Assembly (NCBI RefSeq): GCF_037023725.1 | Contig: NZ_CP146077.1 | Coordinates: 3,571,001-3,635,000, forward strand | Length of the DNA stretch: 64,000 nt | From: Pseudomonas bubulae | Lineage (GTDB): Bacteria > Pseudomonadota > Gammaproteobacteria > Pseudomonadales > Pseudomonadaceae | Direction: 5' to 3' | Part shown: positions 24,701-34,812 of the stretch, piece after piece | How positions within the stretch are numbered: the stretch's first letter is position 1 | Layout: each line of letters begins with the position of its first letter | The notes under the pieces: generated by a model | Seen by the model: the letters and a program-made list of their open reading frames with translations, nothing else | What the model was told of the DNA's origin: nothing | Database searches by the model: none | Translations under genes and position numbers: made by a program

Positions 24701-27700
24701 GCGCGGTTTCAGTACCCGCGGCGATGGTGACATTGGAACCGCTCAGGCCCATGTCCTGGGTACTGACCAAGTCACTGGCTATCACCTTCAACTCACGACC
24801 CGCAGTCAGGGTCACGTCACCGACGCTGGAGCCCAGGGTGCTGCCCTGCAAGGTGCTCTCCTGTGCAGTGCCGTTGTGCTTTTGGCCACTGTTGGAGAGA
24901 TGCAGGTTGCCGCTAATATCGTCCAACCCAAGGTTGTTCCCGGTCAGCACACCTGTGAGGTCGCGCTTTTTCTCCTTGCGCATCTCAGTTCGCGAAAACG
25001 TGTTGATTGCCGCATCAACAGTCAGGTCACGCCCGGCTTGAACAGTAAGGTCATCGGTGCTGACCAGCGCCGAACCCGTGACTTTTACGTCTCGCCTGGC
25101 AGCCACATTGACCGTGTCACCCGAGACAATGCTTCCTACAGCTGTCGTGCTGGCTTCACTGACCTGACGCTTGGCCTTGCTCGAGTTCAGGCCACCCCAA
25201 CTGCTTTTACTTTGACTGTTCTCGTGGCGCACACTGCTGGAATCACTGGCGGCGAGGATCTGAATATTGTTGCCCGCAAGCAGCTTGGCAGCACCTTGCT
25301 TTGCATTGACCGCACTGACTTGCAAGAGCAGGTCATCACCCGCCACCAAGGTGCTGTTACCCCCCGAGGTGACCAGACTGCCAACGTTAGTGAGGGTGTC
25401 GGTTTCGTTCAGGCGGAAGGATTTTCCGGACGAGCTTTTTTTGCTCTTGCTATAGAAGCTGTAATCCAGTTCCTCTGCGGATTTGAGCTCAAGGCTTGCG
25501 CCAGCCACCAGGTATGCTTCACCGCCCGCCTCCACCCGACTGCCAATTACCGCCATATCCTGCCCGGCACTCAGCGTCACATCGCCACCGGCCTTGACCA
25601 CGCTCGAGACCTGGCTGACGCGATCGTCCCGGGTTTTGACTTTTTTGGTGTTGAGCGCGCTGTGCTGCTCGTTTGCAGCCGAGGCCAGGGTCAGGTCGCC
25701 CGATGCGGCCATGGCCAGGTCGCGGGTGGCTGCAATCTGGCTGGCGATAGCGCTGATATCCCGCGCGGCAACAATCTGGAAGTCGCGACCCGCTTCAATG
25801 ACAGAGCCATATTGGGTGACGCTCTCGCCACGCGACAGTGTGCCGGCAACCTGGCTGTTGCGTTGTTCTGTGGCAATAAGGTTGACGTCACGACCTGCCT
25901 TGATGGTGGTGTCTGCGCCGCTTTTGATTACGCTACCAACACTGTGGACGTCGCGGCCCGCGTGCAGAGACAGGTTGTTCGCCGCTTCAATGCGAGCGGC
26001 GCTGTCCATGAAGTCGGTGCGTTCGCTGCGATAGCCGTTGCTGCTGTTATGACGGATAACGGTGCGCTCATTGAGTAGATCACCCTTGCTGGCCGTTAGG
26101 CTGATATCGCGCCCGGCAAGGATGCCGCCCGCCTTGTTGCTCAGGTTATTGCCCGTCAGCAGGTCGAGGCGGTTGCCGGCGTCGATCAGGCCGCTGTTGA
26201 TCAGGTGGTTACCTGCGTTGGCTGACAGGTTTTCTGTGGCCCGCAAGGTGCCGACGTTTTTGAGGTCTTGACCTGTGATCAGGTTGACGTTGTTTCCGGC
26301 AATCAATGCGCCATTAGGGGCCAGGCGTTTGTTCGCCTGGGCCATGTACAACACCGGAACCAGCACTTGCTGGTTGTTGATCGTGGTGTTTTCCAACCAG
26401 ACGATATCGTGGGTCAGGGCCACGATCTGTTCGCTTGTCAGGGTGATACCCACCGAGAGGTTGAGCGCCTGCTTGCTGGCGACAGCATTGTCCATCAGGT
26501 ATTTAAACGTCGCCGCATCGCTGGTTTGGCCGTCGATAAAACGCTGGCCAGTACGGGCGGTGAGGGCTTGCTGAATCAAGCGCTGTTCATAAAAGCCGTC
26601 ACCCAGGCGCTTCTGGCTTTGGTCCGGCTCGTAACCCAACTTCGCCAGCAGGTAGTCCGAGCCCATAAATTGTTTGAGGTGGGTCAGAGCCGGGTTGGTT
26701 TCGATCAGGTATTTGTGCGGGCTGGTTACAACGTTTGTGTCAGGCAAGCCCTGAACACGGTTGATGGTCAGGCCGTCAATCGCTGTTGCAGAACCTGCTG
26801 CACCTGAGAGGTCGACCGGTAGGGAGGGAGAGTGAACGGCCGACACAGTGCTGCTGCCCTGCCCGCTCAGGCGAAACAGGCCGTTCTGGCCCTCAGGCAA
26901 GCTGAAGCCGGGCAGCTCTACCGGGTTCACTTGTTGCTGGGCCACATCCGCTGGCAATTGGGCGTTGATGTGGATCGGTGTGGAGTAGCCACTTCCCGCG
27001 CCCGTGTCGGTTGGCGTACGGCCGGCAGCGACATAACCGTAGTACGGCCGGATCACGCTGTTGTTAAGGCTTTGCCCGGCACTGAGGTTGACGTCGCCCC
27101 CGGCTTGGATCACAGCGTCATGGGCCTGCCCGTCGATGTTTTGGGTGCGGGTGGTGTGCGATAGCTTGCCACCGCCCAGCAGGCCAATAAAGTAACTCAG
27201 GTCAGACTCAACGGTGGCCGAGGGTGTGGGGCTGTTTTTGGCATTGAAATTGGCAGCCGCCGGGATGGCCGCAAAAATCTGTGTGACATAGTTCCAGTAC
27301 GTGCGGGTGGTGGTGATCTCCTGCGCTTGCACGCCCAGGTTGTTAAGGGTCTCTGCGGTGGCCGTCACGTTGCCTGTGGCGGCAATGGTGCTGCTGTGGT
27401 TATTGAGCGTCCCGGCGAGGATCTGGAGGTCCGCGCCACTGCCCAAGAGCGAAGCCGCTGTGCTTCGGGTAACGTTCAGGCGATCGATTTCATCGATTTG
27501 CCACAGGCCGTTTCGCCGCCCTTTACGACGAAAGTCACAACCGGCACCAGGTATCAAGTTGCAATCGAGCTCAGTGATGGTCACCGAGCTTTTTTCCTGG
27601 GCCGTGTATTCCAGCACATCCCGCACGTTATTCACGGTCATGGCGCGGATGCTCAGGTTCTGCGCGCTTTCAACCGTGCCGGAGCGGTTGTCCAGCAAAT

Positions 27701-30700
27701 CGGCCTGGTTGTGATCTGTATCTTTGGCGATCAGCACATCGCCCAGGCCATAGACCGTCGCATAGGCATTGGTGAAGGTGGTGGACAGCAGCTGCATGTC
27801 ACCGCCGCTGAAAATCAGACCATCGCGATTGAGTGCTGTGTCGGCAGTGAGCATAAGGTTCGCGCCAGCCCCCAGTGTGCCGGTGTTGGACACCTCATTG
27901 GCAATGAGGTTGAGGTCGGTCGCAGACGTCATCCGCCCGGCGTTGTTCAACTGTCCTGCCACTGTGACCCGGGTGCCGTCACCACCGGCCAGGGTGGCGG
28001 TTTCGCTGAAGTGCAGTTGCGCGGCGCGCAGATCCAGGGATCCGAGGCTGCTCAGCCGACCACTGGCCGAATAAGTACCCTCCAGGTTGATACTCAGAGT
28101 GCCGTCACTGGCGAGCAAACCGTTGTTGGACCAGTTCCCGCCTGCGCCAACAAAACTGTTGGATGCCAGTAACTGGCCGCCCGCAACTTGATTGAGGCTG
28201 TTGACGTTGACTGTCAGGCGCGCGGCCTGAATCAGGCTGCTGTTGGTCCAGCTGTCCTGGTTGAGGGTCAGGCCACCTCGACTCACCAGACTGCCGCCAA
28301 CGTTGTCGAGGATCGACGGATCAATGGCGAAAGTGCCGCTGCCGGAATGCAGTACCTTGCCACCCGCGTTCTGGAAGCTGCCCGCGAGTAACGTCAACTC
28401 AGTATTGGCGCTTTCCAGGGTGCCGTTGCGGTTGTCCAGCAGCCCGCCAATCTGTAACAAGGTATCGCCGCTGGTACCCAGCGTACGCAACTGCCCCGTC
28501 CGGTTATCCATGCTGGCGGCGCTGACACTCAGGGTTCCTGTGCTTTCGATAAGGCCTTTATGGTTATTCAGGGCGTCACTCAGATCGAGGCTGACGTGCT
28601 CTGCTGCCACACGCCCACCTGTTTCGCCGCTGTTGTCGAAGGCGTAGCCGGTTATTGTCAGCAGACGCTTGACGTAGAGATTGCCGTCGCGATTGTCAAA
28701 AGCGTCGGTGGTCACGAGGGCATCGCCCACTTGCGCTGAGATTTTCCCGCCGACGTTATCGATACTGCCCGCGATCAGATTCAGACGCAGGCCCTGGATG
28801 ATCCCTGCCACACCGTTGCGCAGTACACCGACTACGCGAGCATTGAGGGCTTGCTTGAGGCTGCCAAGCTCACCACCACGGTTATCCAGGTTGGCGGCCT
28901 TGATCGCCAAATCACCGTTTTGGGCAATCAGTTTGCCACCCTGATTGTCGATATTTTCAGTAATGTCCAGTTCTAAGCCGGTCTTGCCTTGCACCTTGCC
29001 CTTGGCGTTGTCCAGGCGGCTAGCGGTAAGTTTGAGCTCGCCGTCCTGGCTGTAGATCAGGCCGTCATTGCTGTTTTGCACCAGGCCACTGACGCTAATG
29101 TCCAACTTGCCATCTGCCGCGACTGTGCCGCGATTGCGGTTGTCCAGGCCAGCGGTCATCAGGCTCAGCACGCTTCTGCTGACCAGCTCACCGCCCTGGT
29201 TGTCGATCTGCGCCGCCCGCTGGATCAATAGCGGGCCACCGCTGGACAGCTTGCCGCGGGTGTTGGACAAGGTGCCAGGCAGGTCGAGGGTTGTGGCGGC
29301 GGCACCTTTGATACTGCCAGCACTGTTGTCGAGATCACGCGCACTCAGATACAGAGCCGCACCACTGTCAATCACCCCGCCCTCGGCGTTGTTCAGCCAA
29401 CCACTGACATCAAGGCTTTGGGCGCCAGCACTGGTTATATTGCCCTGACCGCTGTTGTCCAGGTTGGCCGCTGTGACGGTCAGGTTTTTTTGGCTGACCA
29501 GAATACCTGTACCGCTATTGAGAAGGCTGGAGCTGAGATGGGCATCAAGGTTGCCGTAAAGGCTGGACAGTTTGCCGCTGTTGCGATTGTCGAGCGTTGT
29601 ACCGGTGGCATTCAAACCCTGCCAGCCGGAGATCAGCCCGCCCTGATTGAGCAGGTTGTCGCCATTGATGTCCAAAAGGTTATTGCTGATCAGCTTGCCG
29701 CCCGTATTATCAAGGTTGCGGACACTCAGGCGGAGGGTTTGCGTAGTGGAAATCTCGCCGCCACGGTTGTTCAGGTCACGCAGGTGCTTGAGGGTCAAAG
29801 GGCCTGCTGTGGTGATCAGGCCGCCCATATTGTTGAGATCGCCTGTGGCAGTACCCAAGTCGAGCGTGATGGCCTTGCCCTGCAGCGAACCCTTTTCGTT
29901 GTTCAACCCACCACTGCTGATAGCAAGTTGGCCAGCGCTGGAAATGCTGCCCTGGTGGTTGGACAACTCAGTCGCAGAGAGGCTTAACCCGCCTTCACTG
30001 CTGATCAGGCCCAAGGTGTTTGCCACGCCGGCACTAAGCTCAAGACGGCTGTGTTTTTCGCTGGTAAGCCTGCCGCCCGTGTTGTCCAGCCGAAAACCCT
30101 TCAACGACAAACCAGCCTGGCTCGACACTTCGCCTTCACGGTTATCGATATCGGCCACATCAAGCGTCAGCCCTTGAGCGCCGCCGACCAGGCCTTTATG
30201 ACGGTTGTCCAGGGTATTACTACTCAGTTGGACGGCACCTTGGCCGATCAGTTGACCTTGCTGGTTGTTTAGATCCTGCACTTGAACCTTGAGGTTCTGC
30301 TTGCCGGAAATCCGGCCGCTGCTGTTATCGAGGCGGGTTGCAGTTACGCTTGCGTTGCCGTCGGCTATCACTACGCCACTGCGGTTCTGCAATGTGCCAT
30401 CAACGGCCAGGCGCATCTCACCCTGACTGCTGAGCATGCCAGTGCGGTTGTCCAAGCTGCCGATCCGGGCGTCGATGCTGCTGGCTGAAACCAGACCTTG
30501 GCTGTTAAGTAACCGATCAGTTTTGAGGTCGAGACTGGCGCTACTCAGAATCCGCCCTTTGTTCTGGTTATCCAGAGTGTCTGCACGGATGCTGGCGGCC
30601 TGTTTGGCGCTCAGCGTGCCCCCCTGATTGCTCAGGATTTGGGCGCTAGCTGTCAGGTGACGACTGGCAATGATGCTGGCGTGTGTGTTCGCAAGCGTTT

Positions 30701-31961
30701 TTGCGGCGATGTACACATCGCCATGACTGTTGCGGGAATGGTCGGCATTGACCCCTGCCTCGATAATGCCGTGATTGGTCAACTGCGCGCCGCTGGAGAG
30801 CTTTATGCTGTCACGTGCGATAAGGTTTTTACGGCTGCTCAGGTTGCCTTGAGCCTGCATATCCAGTGTGCTGCCAGCATAGATCGCCTCTTGGGCATCG
30901 AGACTTCCAGCCTTGCCTGTGATCGCACTGCTGGCCGTGACTTGAGCCATACGCAAATGCCCATTGGCATCGAGCTGTATATCCCCGCCACTGGCCGCCA
31001 GCGTGCCGTCCAGCTTGACCCCGACTCCGGCCTCGGTACCCACCAGCCTGATGGCGCCCGCATACATTCCGCCCAAGGCGCTGGAGTCAATGGCCAACTG
31101 CGGCTTGGCGCTGCCGTCATCCGCGCGCGCAGTGGCGTGCAGGGTCCGGGCATTGACGTCGTTGCGACCGGCAATCACCGTCAAGTGACGCGCATTGATC
31201 TGGCCGTTGATCTTCGCCGAGCGGGTGATGATGTCGAAGCGATCGATATTACTGGCGTTCAAACCCTGACCGTCAATGGTCACCGTACCGCCATCAACCT
31301 GATAACGATCCAGACGACCATTATCAAACAGAGGTTTGCCCGTGCTAAGCGTGACACTGGGAGTATTGATAAAACCGCAGCCATTACAGGTAATACCGTA
31401 GGGGTTGGCCACGATCACCTTGGCCGACTGCCCCGCCACTTCGGTATAACCGCGCAACTGGCTGGGACTGCCGCCGTTGACTTCGTTGAGAATGATATGG
31501 GCGGCGTTGCCCTGCAGGTTCGGGTTGCCTAGGATGATGCCGCCCAGTTGGGTCGACTGGGTACGGTCAATGCCGTTGTTGAGGATCAGGCCATTGGCAC
31601 CGACGTTGTAGTCATTGAACTGGTTATGCGACAGACCGCTGCCATTGGGTGCAGCAATATTGACGATCGGAACGCCATTACCCGCCGCTCCCAGGCTGGT
31701 GCCTGGCCCGCTGACAACGATGCCTTCGGCCTGCACCAGCAGTGGTTGCCAGAACAGCGCATTGGCCAAAATAAAGGCCAGGCCACGTTTAGGCATGCCC
31801 AGGAAAGATTCCCGGGCATGCAGTGCTGCTGAAGACTGGCGGGCCAAGAAGGCTGAATGCCGATCATCCCTGTCGGTTTCTGGGGATAACAAACCCAGCT
31901 TGGCCAGGCTGCCCGGTACAACCGGAAATAAAGACCTCATCCCGAGATAACATCCAAACAT
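21768..31961 (-). CDS. TpsA/CdiA-type filamentous haemagglutinin exoprotein
   Basis: A 3397-residue two-partner-secretion exoprotein. Residues 56-78 are the signal peptide core (MPKRGLAFILANALFWQPLL, cut after VQA), after a 55-residue extension. The TPS domain follows (about 80-330) with NQFNDYNVGANGLILNN, VIVANPYGITCNGCGF and its paired Cys. Then come hundreds of beta-helix repeats (LDNRxGxLxS-like, later ITAGRDV/LxAGxDL types) and an Ala/Gly-rich region near 2900-3050 before the tip. There is no VENN motif; the C-terminal toxin begins near VGAKANVGS (about residue 3283). The toxin holds YILPDGSRVRVM, RRASFENANGGPVDPTTGNP and a final HIEQVD, an unassigned type. Start at ATG 31961, with GGAG five bases upstream. 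No TpsB gene is adjacent. Confidence 0.88.
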   Translation of the reverse strand: MFGCYLGMRSLFPVVPGSLAKLGLLSPETDRDDRHSAFLARQSSAALHARESFLGMPKRGLAFILANALFWQPLLVQAEGIVVSGPGTSLGAAGNGVPIVNIAAPNGSGLSHNQFNDYNVGANGLILNNGIDRTQSTQLGGIILGNPNLQGNAAHIILNEVNGGSPSQLRGYTEVAGQSAKVIVANPYGITCNGCGFINTPSVTLSTGKPLFDNGRLDRYQVDGGTVTIDGQGLNASNIDRFDIITRSAKINGQINARHLTVIAGRNDVNARTLHATARADDGSAKPQLAIDSSALGGMYAGAIRLVGTEAGVGVKLDGTLAASGGDIQLDANGHLRMAQVTASSAITGKAGSLDAQEAIYAGSTLDMQAQGNLSSRKNLIARDSIKLSSGAQLTNHGIIEAGVNADHSRNSHGDVYIAAKTLANTHASIIASRHLTASAQILSNQGGTLSAKQAASIRADTLDNQNKGRILSSASLDLKTDRLLNSQGLVSASSIDARIGSLDNRTGMLSSQGEMRLAVDGTLQNRSGVVIADGNASVTATRLDNSSGRISGKQNLKVQVQDLNNQQGQLIGQGAVQLSSNTLDNRHKGLVGGAQGLTLDVADIDNREGEVSSQAGLSLKGFRLDNTGGRLTSEKHSRLELSAGVANTLGLISSEGGLSLSATELSNHQGSISSAGQLAISSGGLNNEKGSLQGKAITLDLGTATGDLNNMGGLITTAGPLTLKHLRDLNNRGGEISTTQTLRLSVRNLDNTGGKLISNNLLDINGDNLLNQGGLISGWQGLNATGTTLDNRNSGKLSSLYGNLDAHLSSSLLNSGTGILVSQKNLTVTAANLDNSGQGNITSAGAQSLDVSGWLNNAEGGVIDSGAALYLSARDLDNSAGSIKGAAATTLDLPGTLSNTRGKLSSGGPLLIQRAAQIDNQGGELVSRSVLSLMTAGLDNRNRGTVAADGKLDISVSGLVQNSNDGLIYSQDGELKLTASRLDNAKGKVQGKTGLELDITENIDNQGGKLIAQNGDLAIKAANLDNRGGELGSLKQALNARVVGVLRNGVAGIIQGLRLNLIAGSIDNVGGKISAQVGDALVTTDAFDNRDGNLYVKRLLTITGYAFDNSGETGGRVAAEHVSLDLSDALNNHKGLIESTGTLSVSAASMDNRTGQLRTLGTSGDTLLQIGGLLDNRNGTLESANTELTLLAGSFQNAGGKVLHSGSGTFAIDPSILDNVGGSLVSRGGLTLNQDSWTNSSLIQAARLTVNVNSLNQVAGGQLLASNSFVGAGGNWSNNGLLASDGTLSINLEGTYSASGRLSSLGSLDLRAAQLHFSETATLAGGDGTRVTVAGQLNNAGRMTSATDLNLIANEVSNTGTLGAGANLMLTADTALNRDGLIFSGGDMQLLSTTFTNAYATVYGLGDVLIAKDTDHNQADLLDNRSGTVESAQNLSIRAMTVNNVRDVLEYTAQEKSSVTITELDCNLIPGAGCDFRRKGRRNGLWQIDEIDRLNVTRSTAASLLGSGADLQILAGTLNNHSSTIAATGNVTATAETLNNLGVQAQEITTTRTYWNYVTQIFAAIPAAANFNAKNSPTPSATVESDLSYFIGLLGGGKLSHTTRTQNIDGQAHDAVIQAGGDVNLSAGQSLNNSVIRPYYGYVAAGRTPTDTGAGSGYSTPIHINAQLPADVAQQQVNPVELPGFSLPEGQNGLFRLSGQGSSTVSAVHSPSLPVDLSGAAGSATAIDGLTINRVQGLPDTNVVTSPHKYLIETNPALTHLKQFMGSDYLLAKLGYEPDQSQKRLGDGFYEQRLIQQALTARTGQRFIDGQTSDAATFKYLMDNAVASKQALNLSVGITLTSEQIVALTHDIVWLENTTINNQQVLVPVLYMAQANKRLAPNGALIAGNNVNLITGQDLKNVGTLRATENLSANAGNHLINSGLIDAGNRLDLLTGNNLSNKAGGILAGRDISLTASKGDLLNERTVIRHNSSNGYRSERTDFMDSAARIEAANNLSLHAGRDVHSVGSVIKSGADTTIKAGRDVNLIATEQRNSQVAGTLSRGESVTQYGSVIEAGRDFQIVAARDISAIASQIAATRDLAMAASGDLTLASAANEQHSALNTKKVKTRDDRVSQVSSVVKAGGDVTLSAGQDMAVIGSRVEAGGEAYLVAGASLELKSAEELDYSFYSKSKKSSSGKSFRLNETDTLTNVGSLVTSGGNSTLVAGDDLLLQVSAVNAKQGAAKLLAGNNIQILAASDSSSVRHENSQSKSSWGGLNSSKAKRQVSEASTTAVGSIVSGDTVNVAARRDVKVTGSALVSTDDLTVQAGRDLTVDAAINTFSRTEMRKEKKRDLTGVLTGNNLGLDDISGNLHLSNSGQKHNGTAQESTLQGSTLGSSVGDVTLTAGRELKVIASDLVSTQDMGLSGSNVTIAAGTETAHQTTQDSSRSMGVGRVVGGMVVDTVTSIRNDVRASQQADDSRLKAVKGAQALLSAYNAAGNMDASAANVSEGKPANSGGALIKIGTELGSTNKKSSSEYNAETARQSTLNSGGSLAIVATGNAPDTQGDIHVIGSSLKARDTLLRAEHDITLESAQDRKSWDNQSKNDKTSMGVSFNVGEQTGFTLDLGAQLAKGMGKGREVSQVNSTLDTGLLVLKSGQDTALAGAQVRADAIKADISGNLSMASRQDEARQKNRQTSAGVGGSICVPPFCVGAPVSASANIAGSKMNSDYQAVTDQTGLSAGTGGYDINVGKTTALLGAVIASDAPADKNHLSTDRLLVSDIKNKSAITSQAGSLSYSGALAGGGVDARSVAGGTLPVFLKDSEKSKTQSAISEGTITVRNPDGGNDLVGLNRDTVNANQHLDRPDEKAMQARIDLIQSSAQLSSSVINSVAKAKADAATKQANEATTPEQQQAAALALDDARSWQVGGDRRLMANIASGLIAAGLGGATGSTAVGVVANVSSSEIFKKIGDFATAQRDKSTDSAVKAAWDEGGAARVLLHALAGAAIGLSSGNAQAGALGAGASAALMPSVGQALKDSGLSRQEQDAIAALIATGVGASAGAGSGPGEAVVAGGAGFGVEAFNRQLHKQQEIPVLEKKAEELYKTLGAPRSSALWLDLLMIAAGGALDAADEARLSGLVAQSTGNDPQSRNFIDDLNIAKGIIGQLAAQKIPLKWGDGSQIVANGEKAFAFRATEKQFNDSTLFNASVLHGQGVVYEQWRQYGQEQTSAHSKEMGALSSTESGIKSATQRLSDLAGKGITTIAPELDAAMLLMPAGKGAKVVVEAVLAKLAAGKAAAGVGAKANVGSISHISGVNLPKSQSKMIANFETAGYPTKPVVSPTSGNVVGTQYILPDGSRVRVMQADGRSPRRASFENANGGPVDPTTGNPPQPPQGLSKAERKQWIRKRTHIEQVD
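22107..22115 (-). repeat. GGTGCAAAA junction motif at the live toxin domain
   Basis: Encodes GAK in GVGAKANV, the border between the conserved body of the exoprotein and its ~115-residue toxin tip. Identical nine bases mark the orphan cassettes. Confidence 0.65.
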
Positions 31962-32273
31962 GCTTACTCCATCCGTGATTCGCCAAACTTGATGAGTGAG
32001 GCAAAGTCTTTTCAACGAGACAATTCGCAGGCAAAAGCCTTGGCGCGTCTCCGGGTGGGGTAAGTTTTGGATATGTTTGAATGAAAAGAGTTAGGACGCT
32101 TCCGATATCAATAGCGAAACGTCTCTTCAGAGCAGCTGACTGTCACTGCCATAAATTTGATCTGTAGTAGCACGCCCTAGGGTTTGAGCCAGATATGCGC
32201 CGCAATAAATGCGAAACATATCTGGCCCTACTCTGCTTCAGATCACTGCAGTGATATTGCGTAAACCCGCAGA
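31962..32273. promoter_or_regulatory. region upstream of the exoprotein gene
   Basis: About 310 bases with no gene. It holds an inverted repeat GCCAGATATG / CATATCTGGC (32188-32226), which may end the FadL-type gene transcript, and the promoter of the exoprotein gene, whose boxes I could not place with confidence. Confidence 0.45.
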
Positions 32274-33545
32274 TCAGAAACGATAGGTGATCGAAGTACC
32301 AAAACCGCTCGCGCTGTTTTTGTAGGTAGAGCTGTACGCGCCCTTGGAAGCCGAACTGTCGTTGACCTTGGTACTGTCTTCCCACAGGTAGGAGTACGCC
32401 AGGTCGATCGTCATGTTACTCACCGGCGTCCAGCCAGCGCCGAAGCTGATGGCGGTACGGTCACCGGTGGGGATACGCGGCGAACGGTTGCTGTTGTTGG
32501 TCGGCGACTCATCGACTGACAAGCCCGTGCGCAACACCCATTGCGGATTCAACTGATACGCGACGCCAATGGCGTGGGCCCAGGTGTCGTGCCAGTTCTG
32601 CTCCTCGGTAATGGTGCTCAACGAGCCGCCAAGACGCGGGCTGACATCACTGTTCTGAGCGGTAATATCCTTGAGGCGGCTCCAGCGGGTCCAGGTGCTC
32701 CCCGCATACAGGGTCCAGTCATCATTGAGCTGGTGAGTGACCGAGAAGTCCACGGACTCCGGCGTGTCCAGGTCCAGCTTGGCATCGTAGCTCTGGCCGC
32801 TCAGGCCCAGCAGGCTGAAGGTACCGCCAGTGACCTTGGTAGTGCCCTTGAGGTTGTAACTGACCTTGGAGTGATACGTCAGGCCCACACGGGTGCTGTC
32901 AGTGGCCTGTACCAGGATGCCGGCGTTGAAACCGATGGCCGTGTCATCGCCGCTGATCTTCACCTTGCCGTCGTTACTGCCCGGGGTAAGGGCATTTGGC
33001 ACTTGTGAAGTCAGTTCACCGTCAATGCGGTTGATGGTCGGACCAAACCCGATCGACACCTTGTCATTGAAGGCATAGCTGACCGTAGGCTGGAACGTCA
33101 TGACTTGAATCTTGCTTTTATTGGCGAAGTAGCGGCCGGCGAAACCACTGCCATAGTCCGTAATCAAACCAAACGGCACATAGAAACCGACACCGAAAGC
33201 CCAGTGTTCATCAATCGGCTTGACGTAATAACCCATTGGCACCGCAGTCAACGGCACCATATCGCCGTCTTCCTTGCCGCCAAAGGTACTGCGGGTATGG
33301 CTGATATCGGTTTTCGCCACGAGCAAGGCAGCACCTGCACTCACCTGCTCCTGTTTCAGGCGCGCCATGCCGGCAGGGTTGCCGTAAACGGTACTGGCAT
33401 CATCCGCGGAGGACGATCGACCGGCGAAACCGGTGCCCATACCGCTGATACTTTGTTCATTGATTGCAAGACCGCTGGCAAGTAGCTGAGACGACGCAAG
33501 TGCAACGGCAAGACCGAGGGTGGTCTTGAAGAATAGTTTTTTCAT
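32274..33545 (-). CDS. FadL/OmpP1/TodX family outer-membrane transporter
   Basis: A 423-residue outer-membrane beta-barrel for uptake of long-chain fatty acids or other hydrophobic compounds. Signal peptide MKKLFFKTTLGLAVALASSQ, cut after LLA; the mature start SGLAINEQSISGMGTGFAGR and YGNPAGMARLKQ form the plug region of FadL. The protein ends in an alternating strand with terminal Phe (GTSITYRF), the barrel-assembly signal. Start at ATG 33545; the frame remains open upstream without a site. Unlinked to the exoprotein functionally as far as I can see. Confidence 0.88.
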   Translation of the reverse strand: MKKLFFKTTLGLAVALASSQLLASGLAINEQSISGMGTGFAGRSSSADDASTVYGNPAGMARLKQEQVSAGAALLVAKTDISHTRSTFGGKEDGDMVPLTAVPMGYYVKPIDEHWAFGVGFYVPFGLITDYGSGFAGRYFANKSKIQVMTFQPTVSYAFNDKVSIGFGPTINRIDGELTSQVPNALTPGSNDGKVKISGDDTAIGFNAGILVQATDSTRVGLTYHSKVSYNLKGTTKVTGGTFSLLGLSGQSYDAKLDLDTPESVDFSVTHQLNDDWTLYAGSTWTRWSRLKDITAQNSDVSPRLGGSLSTITEEQNWHDTWAHAIGVAYQLNPQWVLRTGLSVDESPTNNSNRSPRIPTGDRTAISFGAGWTPVSNMTIDLAYSYLWEDSTKVNDSSASKGAYSSTYKNSASGFGTSITYRF

Positions 33546-34014
33546 TATTAGAGGTCCAGTGATCAACGGGGCGCAAACTACCAATATTCCTGATCCGTTG
33601 CCAGAGCCTGTTATATAGAAATCAATTGCCTTGTAGGACAATATAACAAGAGCGCGCCGTTATTCAGCGGGCGAATACCCGCTGATGGGCAGAGCTGATC
33701 AACTGATTGATTTCGCTAACATATTAAAGCGCTAAAGATCATTAAACATGATGCACTAAACATGAAATCGCAATCTGCTGTCCGGGAGCTGATGGCGCCG
33801 GACTTGAGTGAAGTGGATCGCTGGCGGGGCAAGTGCGCTTTTCTTGAAAGAGCTGCGAACTTTAAATAAACCCATATTCAACGTCTCAATCAAACAGGCC
33901 AGGGAATAGCAAACGGTTGGGCATTTAATAGATCAATACGCTGTGTCGGGCGCACATCATTTTCAGCCCGCGGCTTCAGAAGAGCGACTCAGCATCCCCG
34001 AATAAAACGCCAGA
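33546..34014. other. intergenic stretch, no gene seen
   Basis: About 470 AT-richer bases between the FadL-type gene and the tRNA terminator, with only short frames. It must hold the FadL promoter. Confidence 0.5.
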
Positions 34015-34041
34015 AACGAAAAAAGGACCCGAAGGTCCTTT
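34015..34041 (-). terminator. terminator of the gacA-uvrC-pgsA-tRNA-Gly transcript
   Basis: On the minus strand, AAAGGACC / GGTCCTTT with a TTCG tetraloop and a following T run, 43 bases past the tRNA end. Confidence 0.9.
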
Positions 34042-34083
34042 GTTCTGCCCTTGCGAATCCGATTGAATTCACTGGGCCATGTT

Positions 34084-34159
<76 letters not shown>

Positions 34160-34222
34160 TTGGTGATGCGCATTCTATAGAAATCTAATAACGCGTCAAG
34201 CCTTTGTTTTAAAAAGTTTTAT

Positions 34223-34780
34223 TTATTTTACCGAGGTGGTCTTCAGATGCGGCCAGGCAGCCCGCAAATACTGGAGCATCGACCACAGGGTCAAGCCGGC
34301 AGCTACCAACAGCAACCCGTACCCTACCAATACCCAGAAGCTGAAGTCCGACGGATTGGCCAGCAGTATGACCAGAGCGAGCATTTGCGCTGCGGTTTTC
34401 CATTTGCCCATGTTCGAGACCGCTACCTGGGCCCGTGCCCCCAGCTCCGCCATCCACTCGCGCAACGCGGAGATGACGATCTCACGGCCAATAATCACCG
34501 CCGCCGGCAAGGTCAGCCACACGTTGTGATGCTCTTGCACCAGCAACACCAAAGCCACAGCCACCATCAACTTGTCGGCCACCGGATCCAGAAAGGCACC
34601 AAAAGGCGTGCTCTGCTCCAGCCGGCGGGCCAGGTAGCCGTCAAGCCAGTCGGTCGCCGCCGCAAAGGCGAAGACTGAGCTGGCGGCTGCATAACTCCAG
34701 CTGTAAGGCAGGTAAAACAACAAAATGAAGAAAGGAATAAGTAGAACGCGTAGTACGGTGATCAAATTAGGGATATTCAT
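34223..34780 (-). CDS. pgsA: CDP-diacylglycerol-glycerol-3-phosphate 3-phosphatidyltransferase
   Basis: Inner-membrane enzyme making phosphatidylglycerophosphate from CDP-diacylglycerol, the committed step to phosphatidylglycerol and cardiolipin. The CDP-alcohol phosphotransferase motif [20 protein letters not shown] followed by VADK is complete, with its four Asp residues. 185 residues with about four to six membrane helices fits the family. ATG 34780 ([11 protein letters not shown]) is chosen over the GTG two codons earlier because the family begins there. It lies 32 bases after uvrC in the same transcript. Confidence 0.95.
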   Translation of the reverse strand: MNIPNLITVLRVLLIPFFILLFYLPYSWSYAAASSVFAFAAATDWLDGYLARRLEQSTPFGAFLDPVADKLMVAVALVLLVQEHHNVWLTLPAAVIIGREIVISALREWMAELGARAQVAVSNMGKWKTAAQMLALVILLANPSDFSFWVLVGYGLLLVAAGLTLWSMLQYLRAAWPHLKTTSVK

Positions 34781-34812
34781 CGGCACAACTGGCTACGAGG
34801 TGAGGTGGCATT

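Noticed and set aside
24687..26078. 463-codon plus-strand frame opposite the exoprotein gene, and many others from 22 to 32 kb
   Set aside because: They mirror the repetitive sense frame; none has a ribosome site or family features.
21768..31961. Possible CRISPR-like or tandem DNA repeats
   Set aside because: Periodicity comes from protein-level beta-helix repeats; DNA copies are diverged and unspaced.
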